The notes: a model not told the origin generated them from the sequence alone. 64,000 nucleotides of DNA from Clitoria ternatea (GCA_037962975.1 CM075676.1:22749001-22813000), one strand, 5' to 3'; shown: positions 12,495 through 23,595, numbered from the stretch's first letter. Translations and numbers: made by a program.

Positions 12495-12802
12495 TACAAC
12501 CATATGGAGGATAATTAGACAATTTATTAGATGATAATGTGAGAATCTATTTGAAAAAGTATGATTAACAAGAAAAATGAAGAGTAAAATAAAATAATTA
12601 AATTAATAACAGACTCATTTTGAACATTTTATATTAACGAGTGATGGAAAACATAACAAAAATATTAATGAATGATGAATCATATAACAATTTTATAAAG
12701 ATGAAATTTATAGAAATGAAAATATTTAATCCATAATAATATGTTTAGCCAGATTTGGAGCCAAAGTGTTATTCTATTAAATATGACAAATTTAATTAGA
12801 AA
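12495..12802. other. AT-rich intergenic sequence
   Basis: About 300 bp of low-complexity AT-rich DNA between the old LTR end and the inverted-repeat relic. I see no gene, RNA or repeat in it. Confidence 0.6.
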
Positions 12803-13026
12803 TAGGATTGTCAATGTAGGTGAACCTGCACCGCCCCATCAAAAACCTGTCAAATGCGAGACGAAGTGGGTTTGACCCTTTACCTAAGGTAGATTGAAAT
12901 TTCTAGCTCACCCTACTTTACTAACGGGTTGACCTAACTCACCAAACTTAAAAAGCAAAAAAAAAATAAATTATTTTACAATGTTTTTAGTAATGGGCTG
13001 ATGAATTTACTAACCTAAATATATAT

Positions 13027-13950
13027 TGATCCGGTCCCAACACCGGCCCCCAAAAACATGGTTTTAATGCCTTGCCAGATCAGCATTTCGAACAGGAGAA
13101 ATACGTTTCAAATCCTCTATGATTACTCTTATACGAAGTACATACCGCCAAGGCATGTTACTCCGCCAAGGCATGTGACTCCGCCAAGGCATGTGACTCC
13201 GCCAATGCTTGTTACTCCGCCAAGGCCTATTACTCCGCCAAGGTGGAAAGTATTAAAAAGATTGTACACATACATAAAGCATTTCCAATGCACACTACTC
13301 CGCCAAGCCATAGGCTCAATACAGGCGGAATACCAAAATTCCCATACTGCGAAGCGAGCCCATATTTATAACCCCGGCACGAGATTGACTCTGTCTTGAG
13401 AGGTTGAAAATGGGAATCACGCTGTCACGCATAAGAGGGAACAACAAATAAAATAATGAAGCATTAACGCTTTCCAAGTGAGTGGAAATACCCACTACAG
13501 TGATGGTGCTTGTGAACGGCGCAGGGACCCACTACCTTTCTTGCATTATGCCTAAAAACAAGGAACGGATCCTACCAATAATAGAGCACCAGTAACAGGT
13601 ATATAAACCTCGGCAAAAAGGTATAGAGGGGGATCCCCTAATTCTGAACCTTACACTCATACTTGCATAATTCTCTCAGATTTGCTTTCTAAGTCTAACA
13701 GTACTTCAAAATACTGACTTGAGCGTCGGAGAATAATTGCAGGTACAACCACCAATTGTGTCAAGGCAAAGGAGGCTATTCCAGGCGGACTGCTACACCG
13801 CCGCAGAGTGCATTGTACTACGCCCCAGTATACAAGAGTACTCCATATTTGTATCTGTATAAGGCCCTCTTCACATCAGATTTTACCTTACATGTACATT
13901 TTGAATTGTTTGACAATCATACCTCTACACCCCCTGTAAAGAACAGTTCA
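13027..13950 (+). mobile_element. Solo LTR (924 bp)
   Basis: Starts TGATCCGGTCCC and ends GAACAGTTCA, flanked by TATAT on both sides (13022-13026, 13951-13955). The flank is AT-rich, so the duplication could be chance. Inside are a TATA-like GTATATAAACC near 13600 and a GACTTGAGCGTCGGAG block near 13715, the kind of promoter-plus-leader arrangement seen in plant LTRs. The open frames at 13058-13399 and 13756-13968 are not considered genes. The plus strand is inferred from the TATA orientation. Confidence 0.6.
13145..13250 (+). repeat. 18-bp minisatellite (six units)
   Basis: Units beginning CCGCCAAGGC at 13145, 13163, 13181, 13199, 13217 and 13235, an exact 18-bp period with a few substitutions. 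It lies inside the solo LTR. Because 18 is divisible by three it translates as a repeated six-residue pattern, which explains the open frame over it. Confidence 0.9.
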
Positions 13951-14469
13951 TATATATATAATAATTAAAATTAATAAAAACTAATTAACTTATTATTTTT
14001 AAGAAGCAAATAAGAAAAACTTTATTAAATTAGAAAAAAAATAAAGTAATATACTACTAAAATGAAGAGTGCATGAGGATTTATTGATTGAGTAAAAACA
14101 AAAATGATTGGCTTATTGAATTAGTCTACCACACCCCACTAAAAACCCGTCAAGATACGGGATGAAACAGACCAAATTTAATACAAATGGAAGGTAAATT
14201 TTTTAATCCACTCCAATGCTTTTTTTCTCCTTGAAGGTTGACATTCCAATCCACGAATCTAACCCAATTTGACATCCTAATGAGAAGTCCATTTTGAAAT
14301 TTAAAAAATGGATACTTGTAGCAAGTCAAAATGAACATACCTACGATGCCTCCAAATTCATGAAGTGCACATAAGAATTCGCCGTTTTTGAAATGACATT
14401 TTTGCGTACCAAAAAGGAATAAGGAAACTTTCGGCTTCAGATGCTATCGAGGTGCTTCCAAAAATCTCA

Positions 14470-14496
14470 ATGAGTTTCGATGCGTGGCGTATCTAG
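14470..14496 (+). other. Short upstream ORF overlapping the PPR start
   Basis: ATG at 14470 opens an eight-codon frame ending at TAG 14494-14496, out of frame with and overlapping the PPR ATG at 14480. If the transcript includes it, ribosomes starting there would miss the main start. Whether it is used is unknown. Confidence 0.4.
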
Positions 14497-16012
14497 AAAA
14501 ATACAACAAATAGTTGGACCCAAACCTCACAAAGACTCATTCTACTACACAGACCTATTGCACCTTTGCAAGACCACCGACAGCATTAAGAAAACGCACG
14601 CCCAGGTTGTAATCGGTGGCCACGAACGAAACCCATTCATCGCCACAAAGCTAGTTGACAAGTACGCGCAACTCTCCAACCTCGAACACGCACGCAAGGT
14701 GTTTGACAATTTGTCTGAACCAGATGTTTTCTGTTGGAACGTGGTCATCAAGGGTTACGCCAACGTGGGTCCCTTCGCTGAAGCCTTGAAGGTTTACGAT
14801 GAGATGCGTTCGAGTGGCGCCACCGCGAACCGTTACTCTTACCCTTTTGTGCTCAAGGCATGTGGCGCTGAGAGAGCCTCTAAAAAGGGTCAAGTGATTC
14901 ATGGGCATGCTGTGAAGTGTGGATTGGACTTCGATTTGTACGTTGGCAATGCCCTTGTTGCGTTTTACGCCAAGTGTCAAGAGGTTGAAGTTTCCAGAAA
15001 AGTGTTTGATGGAATTCCTCAGAGAGATATTGTTAGTTGGAATTCCATGATTTCGGGTTATACCATGAATGGGTGTATGGATGATGCTATTTTGCTTTTC
15101 TATGACCTGTTGAGAGATGAAGATATAGGTGCTCCTGATCATGCCACGCTTGTAACCGTTCTTCCTGCATTTGCTCAGGTAGCAGATATTCGTGCAGGGT
15201 ATTGGATTCATTCTTATATTGTTAAGACCGGGATGGAGCTTGATGCTGCTCTAGGTAGTGGTCTTGTGTCATTATACGCGAATTGTGGCTACATAAACAT
15301 GGCAAGAACCATCTTTGATTGGATTTCTGATAGGAATATTATGGTGTGGAATGCAATAATTAGGTGCTATGGGATACATGGTCTAGCAGACGAGGCACTC
15401 AATTTGTTCTGGCAATTAGTTGAGGCCGGCTCGTCCCCGGATGGTGTTGTGTTTTTGTGTTTGTTGTCTGCTTGCAGTCATGCAGGTTTGCTTGAACAAG
15501 GCTGGCACCTTTTTCAGACCATGGAAAGTTATGGAGTGGTGAAGAGCGAGGCGCATTATGCTTGCATTGTGGATTTGTTGGGGAGAGCTGGGGATTTGGA
15601 GAAAGCAGTGGAGTTTATTGGATCTATGCCTGTTCAACCAGGGAAAAATGTTTATGGTGCGTTGTTGGGTGCTTGCAGAATACACAAAAATATGGAGCTT
15701 GCTGAATGGGCTGCTGAGAAGTTGTTTGTTTTGGACCCTCACAATGCTGGGCGTTATGTGATTCTAGCACAGATGTATGAAGAAGCAGGTCGATGGCAAG
15801 ATGCTGCTAGAGTGAGGAAGTTAGTTAGGGAGAAAGAAATCAAGAAACCAATTGGGTATAGCTCTGTAGAGCTGGAATCAGGTCATCAGAAATTTGGAGT
15901 AAATGATGAGACCCATCTATTTACATCACAGATCTTCCAGACCTTGCATAGCTTAGATATGATAATGGGGAAAGAAGCTCACTTGCTATGTCAACATGAT
16001 GCTATTTTGTAG
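14480..16012 (+). CDS. Pentatricopeptide repeat protein, PLS class, E-type C terminus
   Basis: A 510-residue, intron-free protein. PPR motifs run through most of it, for example DVFCWNVVIKGYANVG, DIVSWNSMISGYTMNG and NIMVWNAIIRCYGIHG, each in the P/L/S pattern of organelle RNA-binding PPRs. From about residue 390 (VYGALLGACRIHKNMELAEWA) it becomes the E domain, ending after the GYSSVELESGHQKFGVNDETH segment. There is no DYW deaminase domain. PLS-E proteins usually bind a specific site in a mitochondrial or plastid transcript and recruit editing factors; the target cannot be read here. The basic N terminus (MRGVSRKIQQ) could be an organelle targeting signal. ATG 14480 was chosen because ATG 14470 is out of frame and terminates. 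Family confidence is high, exact orthologue not recognised. It sits alone between transposons. Confidence 0.93.
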   Translation: MRGVSRKIQQIVGPKPHKDSFYYTDLLHLCKTTDSIKKTHAQVVIGGHERNPFIATKLVDKYAQLSNLEHARKVFDNLSEPDVFCWNVVIKGYANVGPFAEALKVYDEMRSSGATANRYSYPFVLKACGAERASKKGQVIHGHAVKCGLDFDLYVGNALVAFYAKCQEVEVSRKVFDGIPQRDIVSWNSMISGYTMNGCMDDAILLFYDLLRDEDIGAPDHATLVTVLPAFAQVADIRAGYWIHSYIVKTGMELDAALGSGLVSLYANCGYINMARTIFDWISDRNIMVWNAIIRCYGIHGLADEALNLFWQLVEAGSSPDGVVFLCLLSACSHAGLLEQGWHLFQTMESYGVVKSEAHYACIVDLLGRAGDLEKAVEFIGSMPVQPGKNVYGALLGACRIHKNMELAEWAAEKLFVLDPHNAGRYVILAQMYEEAGRWQDAARVRKLVREKEIKKPIGYSSVELESGHQKFGVNDETHLFTSQIFQTLHSLDMIMGKEAHLLCQHDAIL

Positions 16013-17393
16013 GTAATGGAGGATAAGATGGGTGCATTCAAGCAGGAGAAAGGTCACCGTTGCCACCATGATTTTTTTATTTCTTTTGAACTTTCACATT
16101 TTTATTTTAGGAAACATTCCTAATTTTACCTATGTTTTTGCAAATGTTAGCAGTTAGCTATCTAGGGCTGATGGTTACATCTTTGTCCTCAGAGATGGTC
16201 GTGAGTTTATTGCACAAGCTGCCCTACGATAGAAGTTAATTAATGTTCCGGGTAGTTAATCATTAGTTGAAGTGTCTCTTGGTAGATGATAAACTAGGGT
16301 GCATTAGAAATTCCTAGGAGATTGATTAACATTTTGCTCTATCTTTATACTTGAGAAAAAAAATACAAATATAAATAATATTTCAGTTTTCATTATAATT
16401 ATTTTAATTTTAAAACTCCTACTATTAAGAAAGTTGATTATTAAGAAAATTGATTAAATTAGTTAAAATCATTAACTTTATTTGGAATTATAGGTAATTT
16501 TCTAAAATTACTTTTAACATAACTGGGAATATTATTTTTCCTTCCCATTCATTCTCTCCATTAATTCTTTCTCCGTCATAATTAATGATTTGCATTTCAT
16601 ATAAAAAGACAAAGTTAATAAGGAGAAAAATTAATCTTTGTGTTAGTTAATTATAATATAAGTGACAAATATTTTAAGCAATGTAATTTATTTATTATAT
16701 TTTTAAACTTCAATAAGAGTTACTTATTTAACATGGGTATTTTAGTTTAAAAATAATTAATGATAAAAATTTAAAAAATGGTCTTATACTAAGAAAAAAA
16801 AATCTCAAAATGATCTTATACTTAGGGGTGGGTGTAATGTGGTCTATGGTATCATTGTGAAATCAATACTGGAACATTTATTAATAAAAAAAATACTGCA
16901 ACATTTATTTTATTGGCATACTAATAGAACATTTAGGATTTATTTAGTAATTAGTTGTGGAAATAAAAAAAATTAATAATTAATATTAATTTTACCTCAT
17001 TCAGTAAATTATTGAGTCAACTAATTTTTTTTATCTTGTTGGCCCAACTCCAGTTATTCCAAATGGCCTTAGTATTTTACATTTTTCTTGGCTTGCTGAT
17101 AACTAGTTCAGTAATCCATTTTAATTAAGGAACTAAAAGCAACTCAAACTTAATGAAACTTTGAATCAAGCCCGCATACATTAAAAGCTTAACATAGCTG
17201 TTTATACTAAATAAATCGCATACCACATCTTGCCAATAAACTAATTTCATGATATTTTTTTATATAGTATTTTTCATAAGCTTCCCAAGCTTGTCAAACA
17301 TAAATAAACATCATCATACATAACTCGTGCTAACATTCTTATCCCACATTATAAATATTACTTTTTCCACTAATGCTACTACGAAAGTCAGAT
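16013..17393. other. Intergenic region between the two genes
   Basis: Holds the 3' flanks of two convergent genes. It is AT-rich, with several A/T homopolymer runs and no supported coding frame. I see no clear transposon ends or RNA genes. Confidence 0.6.
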
Positions 17394-17816
17394 TCACCTT
17401 GCCGCAAGTGTAACATCAAAATCATACAATGATCCTCTACCACTTGCCAATTTCTTCATTGCACCCAACGACGGGGATACCTGAGAGGCATCTGGTGCCA
17501 TGTCTTTCTTTTCATGACATGGAACATAATCAGGCTTTTTTGTTTGAACCCTTTTCTGTTTCTGGGCCTTTCTCTTCTTCTTACACTTTACTTGGCCCAT
17601 ACAAGACACCTTTGGCGAACTGGGTTCACGTGCACTAAAGCTTCCAATTCTATGCCTTTTTCTAGCTTCTTTGGGAATAATTGAGACCTTGCATGAAGGT
17701 GATCGGCATCCCTTACTGGGACTCAGAGTTGGATTTTGAAAGGAGAATGAAGTTACGGGTTGTTTTGATAGAAACCTGAAGAGCTTGTTTTTCATTTGAG
17801 ACAGTTTCGCCATCAT
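17394..17816 (-). CDS. Small basic plant protein, similar to syringolide-induced protein 14-1-1
   Basis: 140 residues, no signal peptide or membrane segment. The N terminus (MMAKLSQMKNKLFRFLSK) is basic. The middle has PSKGCRSPSCKVSIIPKEAR and EPSSPKVSCMGQVKCKKKRK, a short conserved block followed by a lysine/arginine-rich stretch (KKKRKAQKQKRVQTKK) that could act as a nuclear signal. The C terminus is GSLYDFDVTLAAR. The SPKVSCMGQVK block recalls a plant family annotated as syringolide-induced protein 14-1-1-like, whose biochemical function is unknown to me; recognition is from memory of the motif only. Start: ATG at 17816 is followed immediately by a second ATG, and either could be used. The gene converges with the PPR gene. 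Confidence 0.7.
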   Translation of the reverse strand: MMAKLSQMKNKLFRFLSKQPVTSFSFQNPTLSPSKGCRSPSCKVSIIPKEARKRHRIGSFSAREPSSPKVSCMGQVKCKKKRKAQKQKRVQTKKPDYVPCHEKKDMAPDASQVSPSLGAMKKLASGRGSLYDFDVTLAAR

Positions 17817-17847
17817 GAGTTGGGATTGTAAATGGGTATGGTTTTTA

Positions 17848-17858
17848 TTAATATATAT
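17848..17858 (-). promoter_or_regulatory. Possible TATA box of the 17394-17816 gene
   Basis: The minus strand reads ATATATATTAA 32-42 bp upstream of the ATG. The position would leave a very short leader, so this is only a candidate in AT-rich DNA. Confidence 0.3.
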
Positions 17859-18181
17859 GCGATTGGTTATGCAAATTGCAAAGACAACAAATATTGCACG
17901 GGATAGAGAAGACTTTTAGAGCAAATTGAAAGGGAAAGTTTGGGCATCACATAGTCAAAGAAAGAATAGGGGGCAATTAAAGAAACAATATGGTTGACAT
18001 TCATCATATAGAAGTGGCGTCACTGGCGTGGTATTGTAGATCATTGAGTATTTTTAAGACCTTGGAAGATGATGACAGGAAAGGACCAAAGCCATGGTAA
18101 CCGGGTCGATTTATATATATTTAGCGTTATAAACTTGAAAGTTATTGGAATCGTAAAATTTGAATTTTGTTTGATTTTAGT

Positions 18182-18431
18182 TGAGTTTATTAAGAGTAAT
18201 TCTGATATGGTTGTTTCTTGTAACTGTTTTAGTTTTTGTTGTAAGTTTGTTAAATACCTAACTTTGTTAAGTCTACATACAGTTTATTATGTTTTGAGTT
18301 GGTTAATTGTTGTTAAGTGTGGGACTTATGTTTTCTATATAAGTCTTATCGTGTAATCATTCAATAAAAGTGATTCTGTGATCAATATACAAGTTTATCT
18401 TCTTTTTTTTTTCGAAACTTTGATTCTAACA
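18182..18431 (+). mobile_element. Small solo LTR candidate (250 bp)
   Basis: Starts TGAGTTTATT and ends GATTCTAACA, with TAGT on both sides (18178-18181 and 18432-18435). It contains a TATA-like TCTATATAAGTC and an AATAAAA signal about 30 bp later, the compact layout of a Ty1/copia-type LTR. The open frame 18069-18356 runs across its left edge and is not regarded as a gene. The rest of 17859-18181 shows nothing recognisable. Confidence 0.45.
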
Positions 18432-19071
18432 TAGTTGAATTCGTATGATTCAATTACCATGCTCGGGATTTATCTTTTGTAAAAATAAAAATTGAAGTTT
18501 ATTTATGACAAACTTTTATGTCTCAGTATGCATTGAATAGATTGAGTTCATTTTGTTTTTAATAAATTTACTTTCTTATTGCGGTACAAATTCAAATGGT
18601 TAATACTCGAATAGAACCACAAAATTGAAGTAGATTTCTAAATACACTTTTGATTGTATGGAATTTTAAAATTCCCCGTAATCTGCCACAACATGGTCTT
18701 CATGTAGGAAAGAAATCTTGTCTCCCAGCCAAGCATTTGATTTAGTTAAGGGTGAATTTGTCAGGTTTTTTCTACTCACTGTTTAAGTGAGAATGTGTTG
18801 TATGATGAGTTTGGATACCATTTTACCTCTTTATATTTAATTATCTTGTTTACCGATAAAAAATAATAATAAAACTTGGCACCAATTAATTCTTAGGAGG
18901 GATAAGGGTTTGTGATAGGTTTAAATTCCTATCGAGGTTTTTTTAAAAAATATCTACTCTATAAAGTATAATAAAACTAGCAAAAAAAAGTAAACTAATA
19001 ATTTTTTCTTTATTTTATAATAGTATACAATTATGCAGGGAAATTAAAGAATATTCTCTTTTTTGGAAAAT
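18432..19071. other. AT-rich intergenic sequence
   Basis: No supported gene or repeat. Near 19047 there is AGAATATTCTCTTTTTT, a near copy of the LINE target duplication plus T-run that follows at 19072. Confidence 0.5.
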
Positions 19072-21893
19072 GAGAATATTCTTTTTTTGTCATCAAGAGA
19101 ATGAATTCATTAATTAATAAAATGGGTCCAAAAAAGGCCAAGGATTACAAAGCAAACAGGCCAAACAGAACATAACACTAACGCACAAGCCTACAGGTAC
19201 AACATGGTTCAAAGAAACAAGGAAACAGGGAAACACAGCGAAGCTCATCACTCGTAATTTACCTAGGATCAACTCTACGGGAAGACGAAGACCCTAACCA
19301 AAGTGCGGGGAGGAAGAGCCACACTGAAAAAGAAGGCCTAGGAAGGGGGAATCCATCGCTTATCATGGGCCAGGATTCTTCTCAGGTTTAGGGGCGGAGA
19401 AGTCTACCAAAAGCTCCCAAGATCACCAGTCGCAGATAAACGGGCCACAGCGTATGCCACCTCATTAGCTTCCCTCCTGGACTAGATAATACCACAATGA
19501 TCGGAAGGATCCCCTTAGCAAGGTAACATCTTAAACAATTGGGTCTAATTCCCTAATCTGAATTTCCCCTATGCATGCCTTAATTAAATTGAGATTATCA
19601 TATTTGAAAAGAACCTCCTTCAATCCCAAGTTATGCGCCAGGATCATTCCTTCTCTTAAAGACATTCCTTCAGCATGAAGAGCGGATGGAGCCCAAGTGA
19701 TGGAAGTCTGACCAAAGGTGATGTCCCCTGATGATCACAGATAATAATGCCAATGGAGCTTCTAGCATATTCCTTCCAAGTAGCGTCAACGTTGATCTTC
19801 AGCTTGCCATAGGGGGGAGGTTGCTATTTTGAAGGGAAATTTTGAAGAGGTAGGTTAGAAAATTGAACCGACCTGCTTTGTATTATACTATAGAATTCTT
19901 CAATCGAGGCATGAATATCTTTTAGGCTCTGAACAAAATTTGGTTTTATATGTTGGAAAATTGCTTTGTTCCTAGAAAGCCATATATGCCATAATGTATA
20001 GAATAACTTAGAAATAAGGTACTGTGTATCCTCTTGTTTTGTGATGAATAAATTGATTTTTCCAACCAACCACTAAGTGAATGAGCTAACATCTTCATCC
20101 CTAGGTCTGTGTTGCAAATTAGATCCAAACCAAAAGGGGATGGTCCAATTACAGTGAAGAAATACAAGTTCCACAGTCTCTTCCTCCTCTGAGCATATAG
20201 GGCACAGAGGTTCATAAATAATTTTCTTCTTAACAATATTGGATCTGATTGGTAGGAGGTTATGACAGAGTTTCCAAATAAACATTTGGATCTTCTCAGG
20301 GACCATGGCCTTCCAAATCATTTTCCAAAGGGACATTTGAGGGGGAGTAGGATGAAGAGGGTCCCTGATCAGCTTCATCATTCATTTGTTTAATAGCTCT
20401 ATAGCCAGATTTTAGTGTAGCAACCATTCTTTTTATAGGGCCATCTTAAACAATCTGCACTTGGTGTAATTCTTATAGGAGTTTGAATAGCAGGTAGCCA
20501 GAGTTGTTGGGGAAGGATTTGACAAATTTTTGATAAATCTCAGGTTTTGGTAGACTGGTTAATCAGACAAGAAAGATATACTTCTGAATCATTTTGATTT
20601 TCAAGGGGTTGGAAACACATTGAACCATTCCATAGCCACCTATGCTTAAACAGAAATTAGCTTACCATCACCAACCGTCCATTGGCCTAGCTTGATAAGA
20701 ATATTCCTACCCTGTAAGAGGCTATGCCAAATCCAAGAACAGTTTCTCCTTTTAGGCTAAGTGAGAAAGGAAAAGGTTGGATAATATTTTCCTTTTAAGA
20801 TCTGTACCTAAATTGCATCAGGATTTTCCAGAACCCTCCAAGCTTGCTTAATTAGATAGGCTGAGTTCAGACAATACATCTCTTTAAAACCCAATCCACT
20901 TGAGAACTTGCTGGTAGTGACCTGTTTCCAACTCTTCCAATGGATACCCTTAAAACCTTTTCCTTTGGCCCACCAGAAATTAGAGATAATGGAATTAATA
21001 CTCTTAATCAAGGTTTCTGGAAACCTTATCAATGACATAGTATAAGAGGGGATAGCTTGTAAAATAGACTTAATAAGGACCTCTTTGCCTGCTTGATTAA
21101 GGAGCATCTCCTTTTAGCCTTCAATTATAGAGAGTATTTTTTGTTTCACCCGAGAAAGGGTTTTTTTCTTAGACCTTCCCCAGCCCGTAGGAAACCCAAG
21201 GTAGCTCCCTGCTTCATTTGACTGTTCCATTTGGAGAATGGAAGAAATTTGAGCTCTTTTAGCGGGTGGGACCTGACAGCTAAAGATGATCCGGGACTTA
21301 GCAACATTAATTTTTTGTCTAGAAGCTTTAGTGTAGGTATTTAGGATCTTCAAAATGGCATACGATTCTGCTTCGGTTGCCTTCGCGAGTAGAAAGGATA
21401 ATGCCTCGGCTGCCATGATGAAGAGGTAAGGAGATAGAGGATCTCCTTGCCTAAGCCCCCTCTGAGGATTAATGGTGGGGCCCCTAGTACCATTTAGGCT
21501 GATTTTATAGGAAACAAAGGTAACAAGAGCCATACTCAAAGAAATCTAGTGAGGGGAAAACCCAAAGGATACAAGAATCTATTTAAGAAAATCCCAATTA
21601 AGCCTATCATAGGCTTTACTCATGTCTAATTTCATGGTCATATGGTCCTTAGAAAAAGGGGTTTTGCTTTTAAGGGAGTGAAAGATCTCGTGACCAACAG
21701 TGATATTGTCCTGAATTAATCTACCTTTAATAAAAGTAGATTGGAGAGGAGAGATAAGAGTGGGGGGGAAGGGTTTGAGCCTAAGTTGCATGATTTTTGC
21801 AATGACTTTAAGGACAAAGTTACAACAACTTATAGGGCAAAATTGAGACATCATTTCAGGATTTGGGACTTTGGGGACCAAGGAGAATATTCT
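19072..21893 (-). mobile_element. 5'-truncated L1-type LINE
   Basis: A minus-strand non-LTR retrotransposon. Its 3' end is marked on the plus strand by a T-run at 19082-19088 (the poly-A tail). Direct repeats GAGAATATTCT at 19072-19082 and 21883-21893 fit a target-primed insertion duplication; the word is almost palindromic, so some caution is needed. The 5' end is lost: coding begins inside the RT domain, with no endonuclease or ORF1. Confidence 0.8.
19440..21882 (-). pseudogene. LINE ORF2 remnant: RT, zinc region, RNase H
   Basis: Read 21882 downwards: RT start (LVPKVPNPEMMSQFCPISCC), FIKGRLIQDNITVGHEIFHS, LDMSKAYDRLNWDF, then PQRGLRQGDPLSPYLFIMAAEALS. After that the conserved stretch with the catalytic FADD motif is missing: the sequence jumps at about 21385 from LLAKA to TEAESYAILKIL without losing frame. 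The rest continues with KINVAKSRIIFSC, AGKEVLIKSILQAIP and NFWWAKGKGFKGIHW, a zinc-ribbon-like C-X2-C...H-X-C segment (20240-20150), and an RNase H start (INVDATWK, near 19795). In-frame stops occur at 21540-21578 (two), at 21114-21116 and in the RNase H region, with further frame changes after 20808. The element is dead. Confidence 0.8.
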
Positions 21894-23255
21894 AGAAATG
21901 AGCTATTTTCCTAGTTTCTTATTGGGCCTATTCTTTCCCTAACACTTTGACGATGATTTTTTTTGTCAGTTTTTCTTATTTGTTAAACATTATCCATTAT
22001 ATTCCAAAAAAACATTATCCATTATAAAATAATTACAAAAAGAAATATTTTAGCACTAAAATGATTTATACAATGTTAGAAATTGCAATAATTAAATTAA
22101 GAAACAAACTATTTAAATTAGAGTTAGAAAAAAAATCAATTGCTTTACCAAAGTTCTTCAATTAAGGCTACTCATGAGCTTCCGCAACAAAGGCCTACTT
22201 ACACATATTTGAAAGAAAGCAAAAAGTCATCCTAAACATTGCAATAGCCAAACCATAGTTAAAATAGAAGAAAACACTACAAATACTCTAAAGAGGATAT
22301 GTTGTGCTCTCCAATGTTTTTGTTTCCACCACTCTTGCTCCATATTATTACTACCTTCACTAAAACATAAAGAGAGAATATACTGAACTTTGTCAGATGT
22401 ATAAAACTATAATAAAACTCTCTTTTTATAACAACAATCCACCTGGGCTTAGCCAAAGTTAGGCTTCATAGTTAAAGCTTCTAATGAGATTCTAGTAGTG
22501 ATAAAACTTCTTAGTTGTTGGTCTTATTGCATATTGGACCAAGTTTAATCATTTAGAACCTATCTTTACAAAATAGAACTAAGTGTAATTTGAGCCAAAA
22601 GAAGTAAAAAGTTTATGGTATGAAATAAAATAAAATAAACAAATTTTTAAATTAAATAAGACCTAAAATTATACATTTTGTCAATGCATAAACTAACTAC
22701 CATAGGTAAGAGATTGGTGATTCTAAATTTTACATAACCTTATAAAGTTAGAGATATATGTTCTTCAGAGATTTTTTTATCTTATTTATGTCTAAGACTT
22801 TTTCTTTAACATTGGAAAAAAGAAATTTCAAGCATTTGTTTTCATTATTGTCTTGATATTTAAAATCTTTGTGGTGAAGGATATGATGACTAACAAAATG
22901 GGTGGTGAATGGAATGATTTACACGCTTTGTTATGAAGGATTGTCACACTATATGGTAAGTTAGAGTTGTGCAACATGATGGTGAGAACTTGGTAAATGA
23001 ATTGAATAGTGTTGGGATTGTGGAAATGACCTTTATGAATGGAATGTTGAATTGTTAGGATGATCACTGAATTGTGTGGAATGAATGGATTAAGAAGAAT
23101 ATATATGTGTGTCTATTGCAATTGTGTATTGAATAACTTGATTGGGGTGGTATAATATGTTACCAATAACCAAATTGGATACATGATGCATTGGAATGAC
23201 CTTTAGTTGGTAAATTTTGCAATTTCTACTACTTTGTGTCATTTCTACAAGAAGT
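21894..23255. other. AT-rich region, probably start of an old Ty3-like LTR
   Basis: No credible gene; the frames at 22828-23067 and 23090-23290 look random. The right part probably belongs to the LTR whose end I place at 26025. Its left boundary could not be fixed. Confidence 0.35.
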
Positions 23256-23468
23256 AATCGATTGCTTGAGCTATGGTAAACAATTACCAAATCTTTGTTT
23301 AGTATAATGGATTTTTAATTGCCAATAATCGATTACTTTAGATGTGGTATCGATTACCCCATGCGAGGAGATCAATTACCCAGGTGAGTTAATCGATTAT
23401 TTAGGCTTTGTTGGTTGAAATGAATCTTTATGTGTCATAATCGATTGTGCCAATTATAGTAATTGATT
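23256..23468. repeat. Phased array of AATCGATT palindromes
   Basis: Eight 8-bp words close to AATCGATT (often extended to GTAATCGATTAC) start at 23256, 23278, 23327, 23348, 23370, 23391, 23439 and 23461. Three are degenerate by one or two bases. Steps are 22, 49, 21, 22, 21, 48 and 22 bp. The spacing mirrors the CGCTYRAGCG arrays although the word is unrelated. Confidence 0.8.
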
Positions 23469-23595
23469 ATTCTATTTTAGATTTCATAAAAACCTATTCC
23501 TGAACCTCTATTTAACTCTTTAATGATAGATATGGTATTTCTCTAGATTCAAAAAGAACATATAGTTAAGTGCTTAACTGATAAGAAATGATGTC

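Larger units (their letters stand above)
12803..14279. mobile_element. Non-autonomous hAT-like element (relic)
   Basis: The left end TAGGATTGTCAA and the inverted right end TAGGATGTCAAA form short imperfect terminal inverted repeats. The outer 8-bp flanks (12795-12802 and 14280-14287) agree at 6 of 8 positions, as an aged hAT target duplication might. Subterminal GGGTTGACC and AAAACCCGTCAAGATACG stretches are of the kind found in plant hAT ends. No transposase is present. A solo LTR (13027-13950) makes up most of the interior. The classification is tentative. Confidence 0.4.

Noticed and set aside
18069..18356. 95-codon frame as a small membrane protein
   Set aside because: It runs across the border of a candidate solo LTR, includes its TATA-like box and lacks a recognisable domain.
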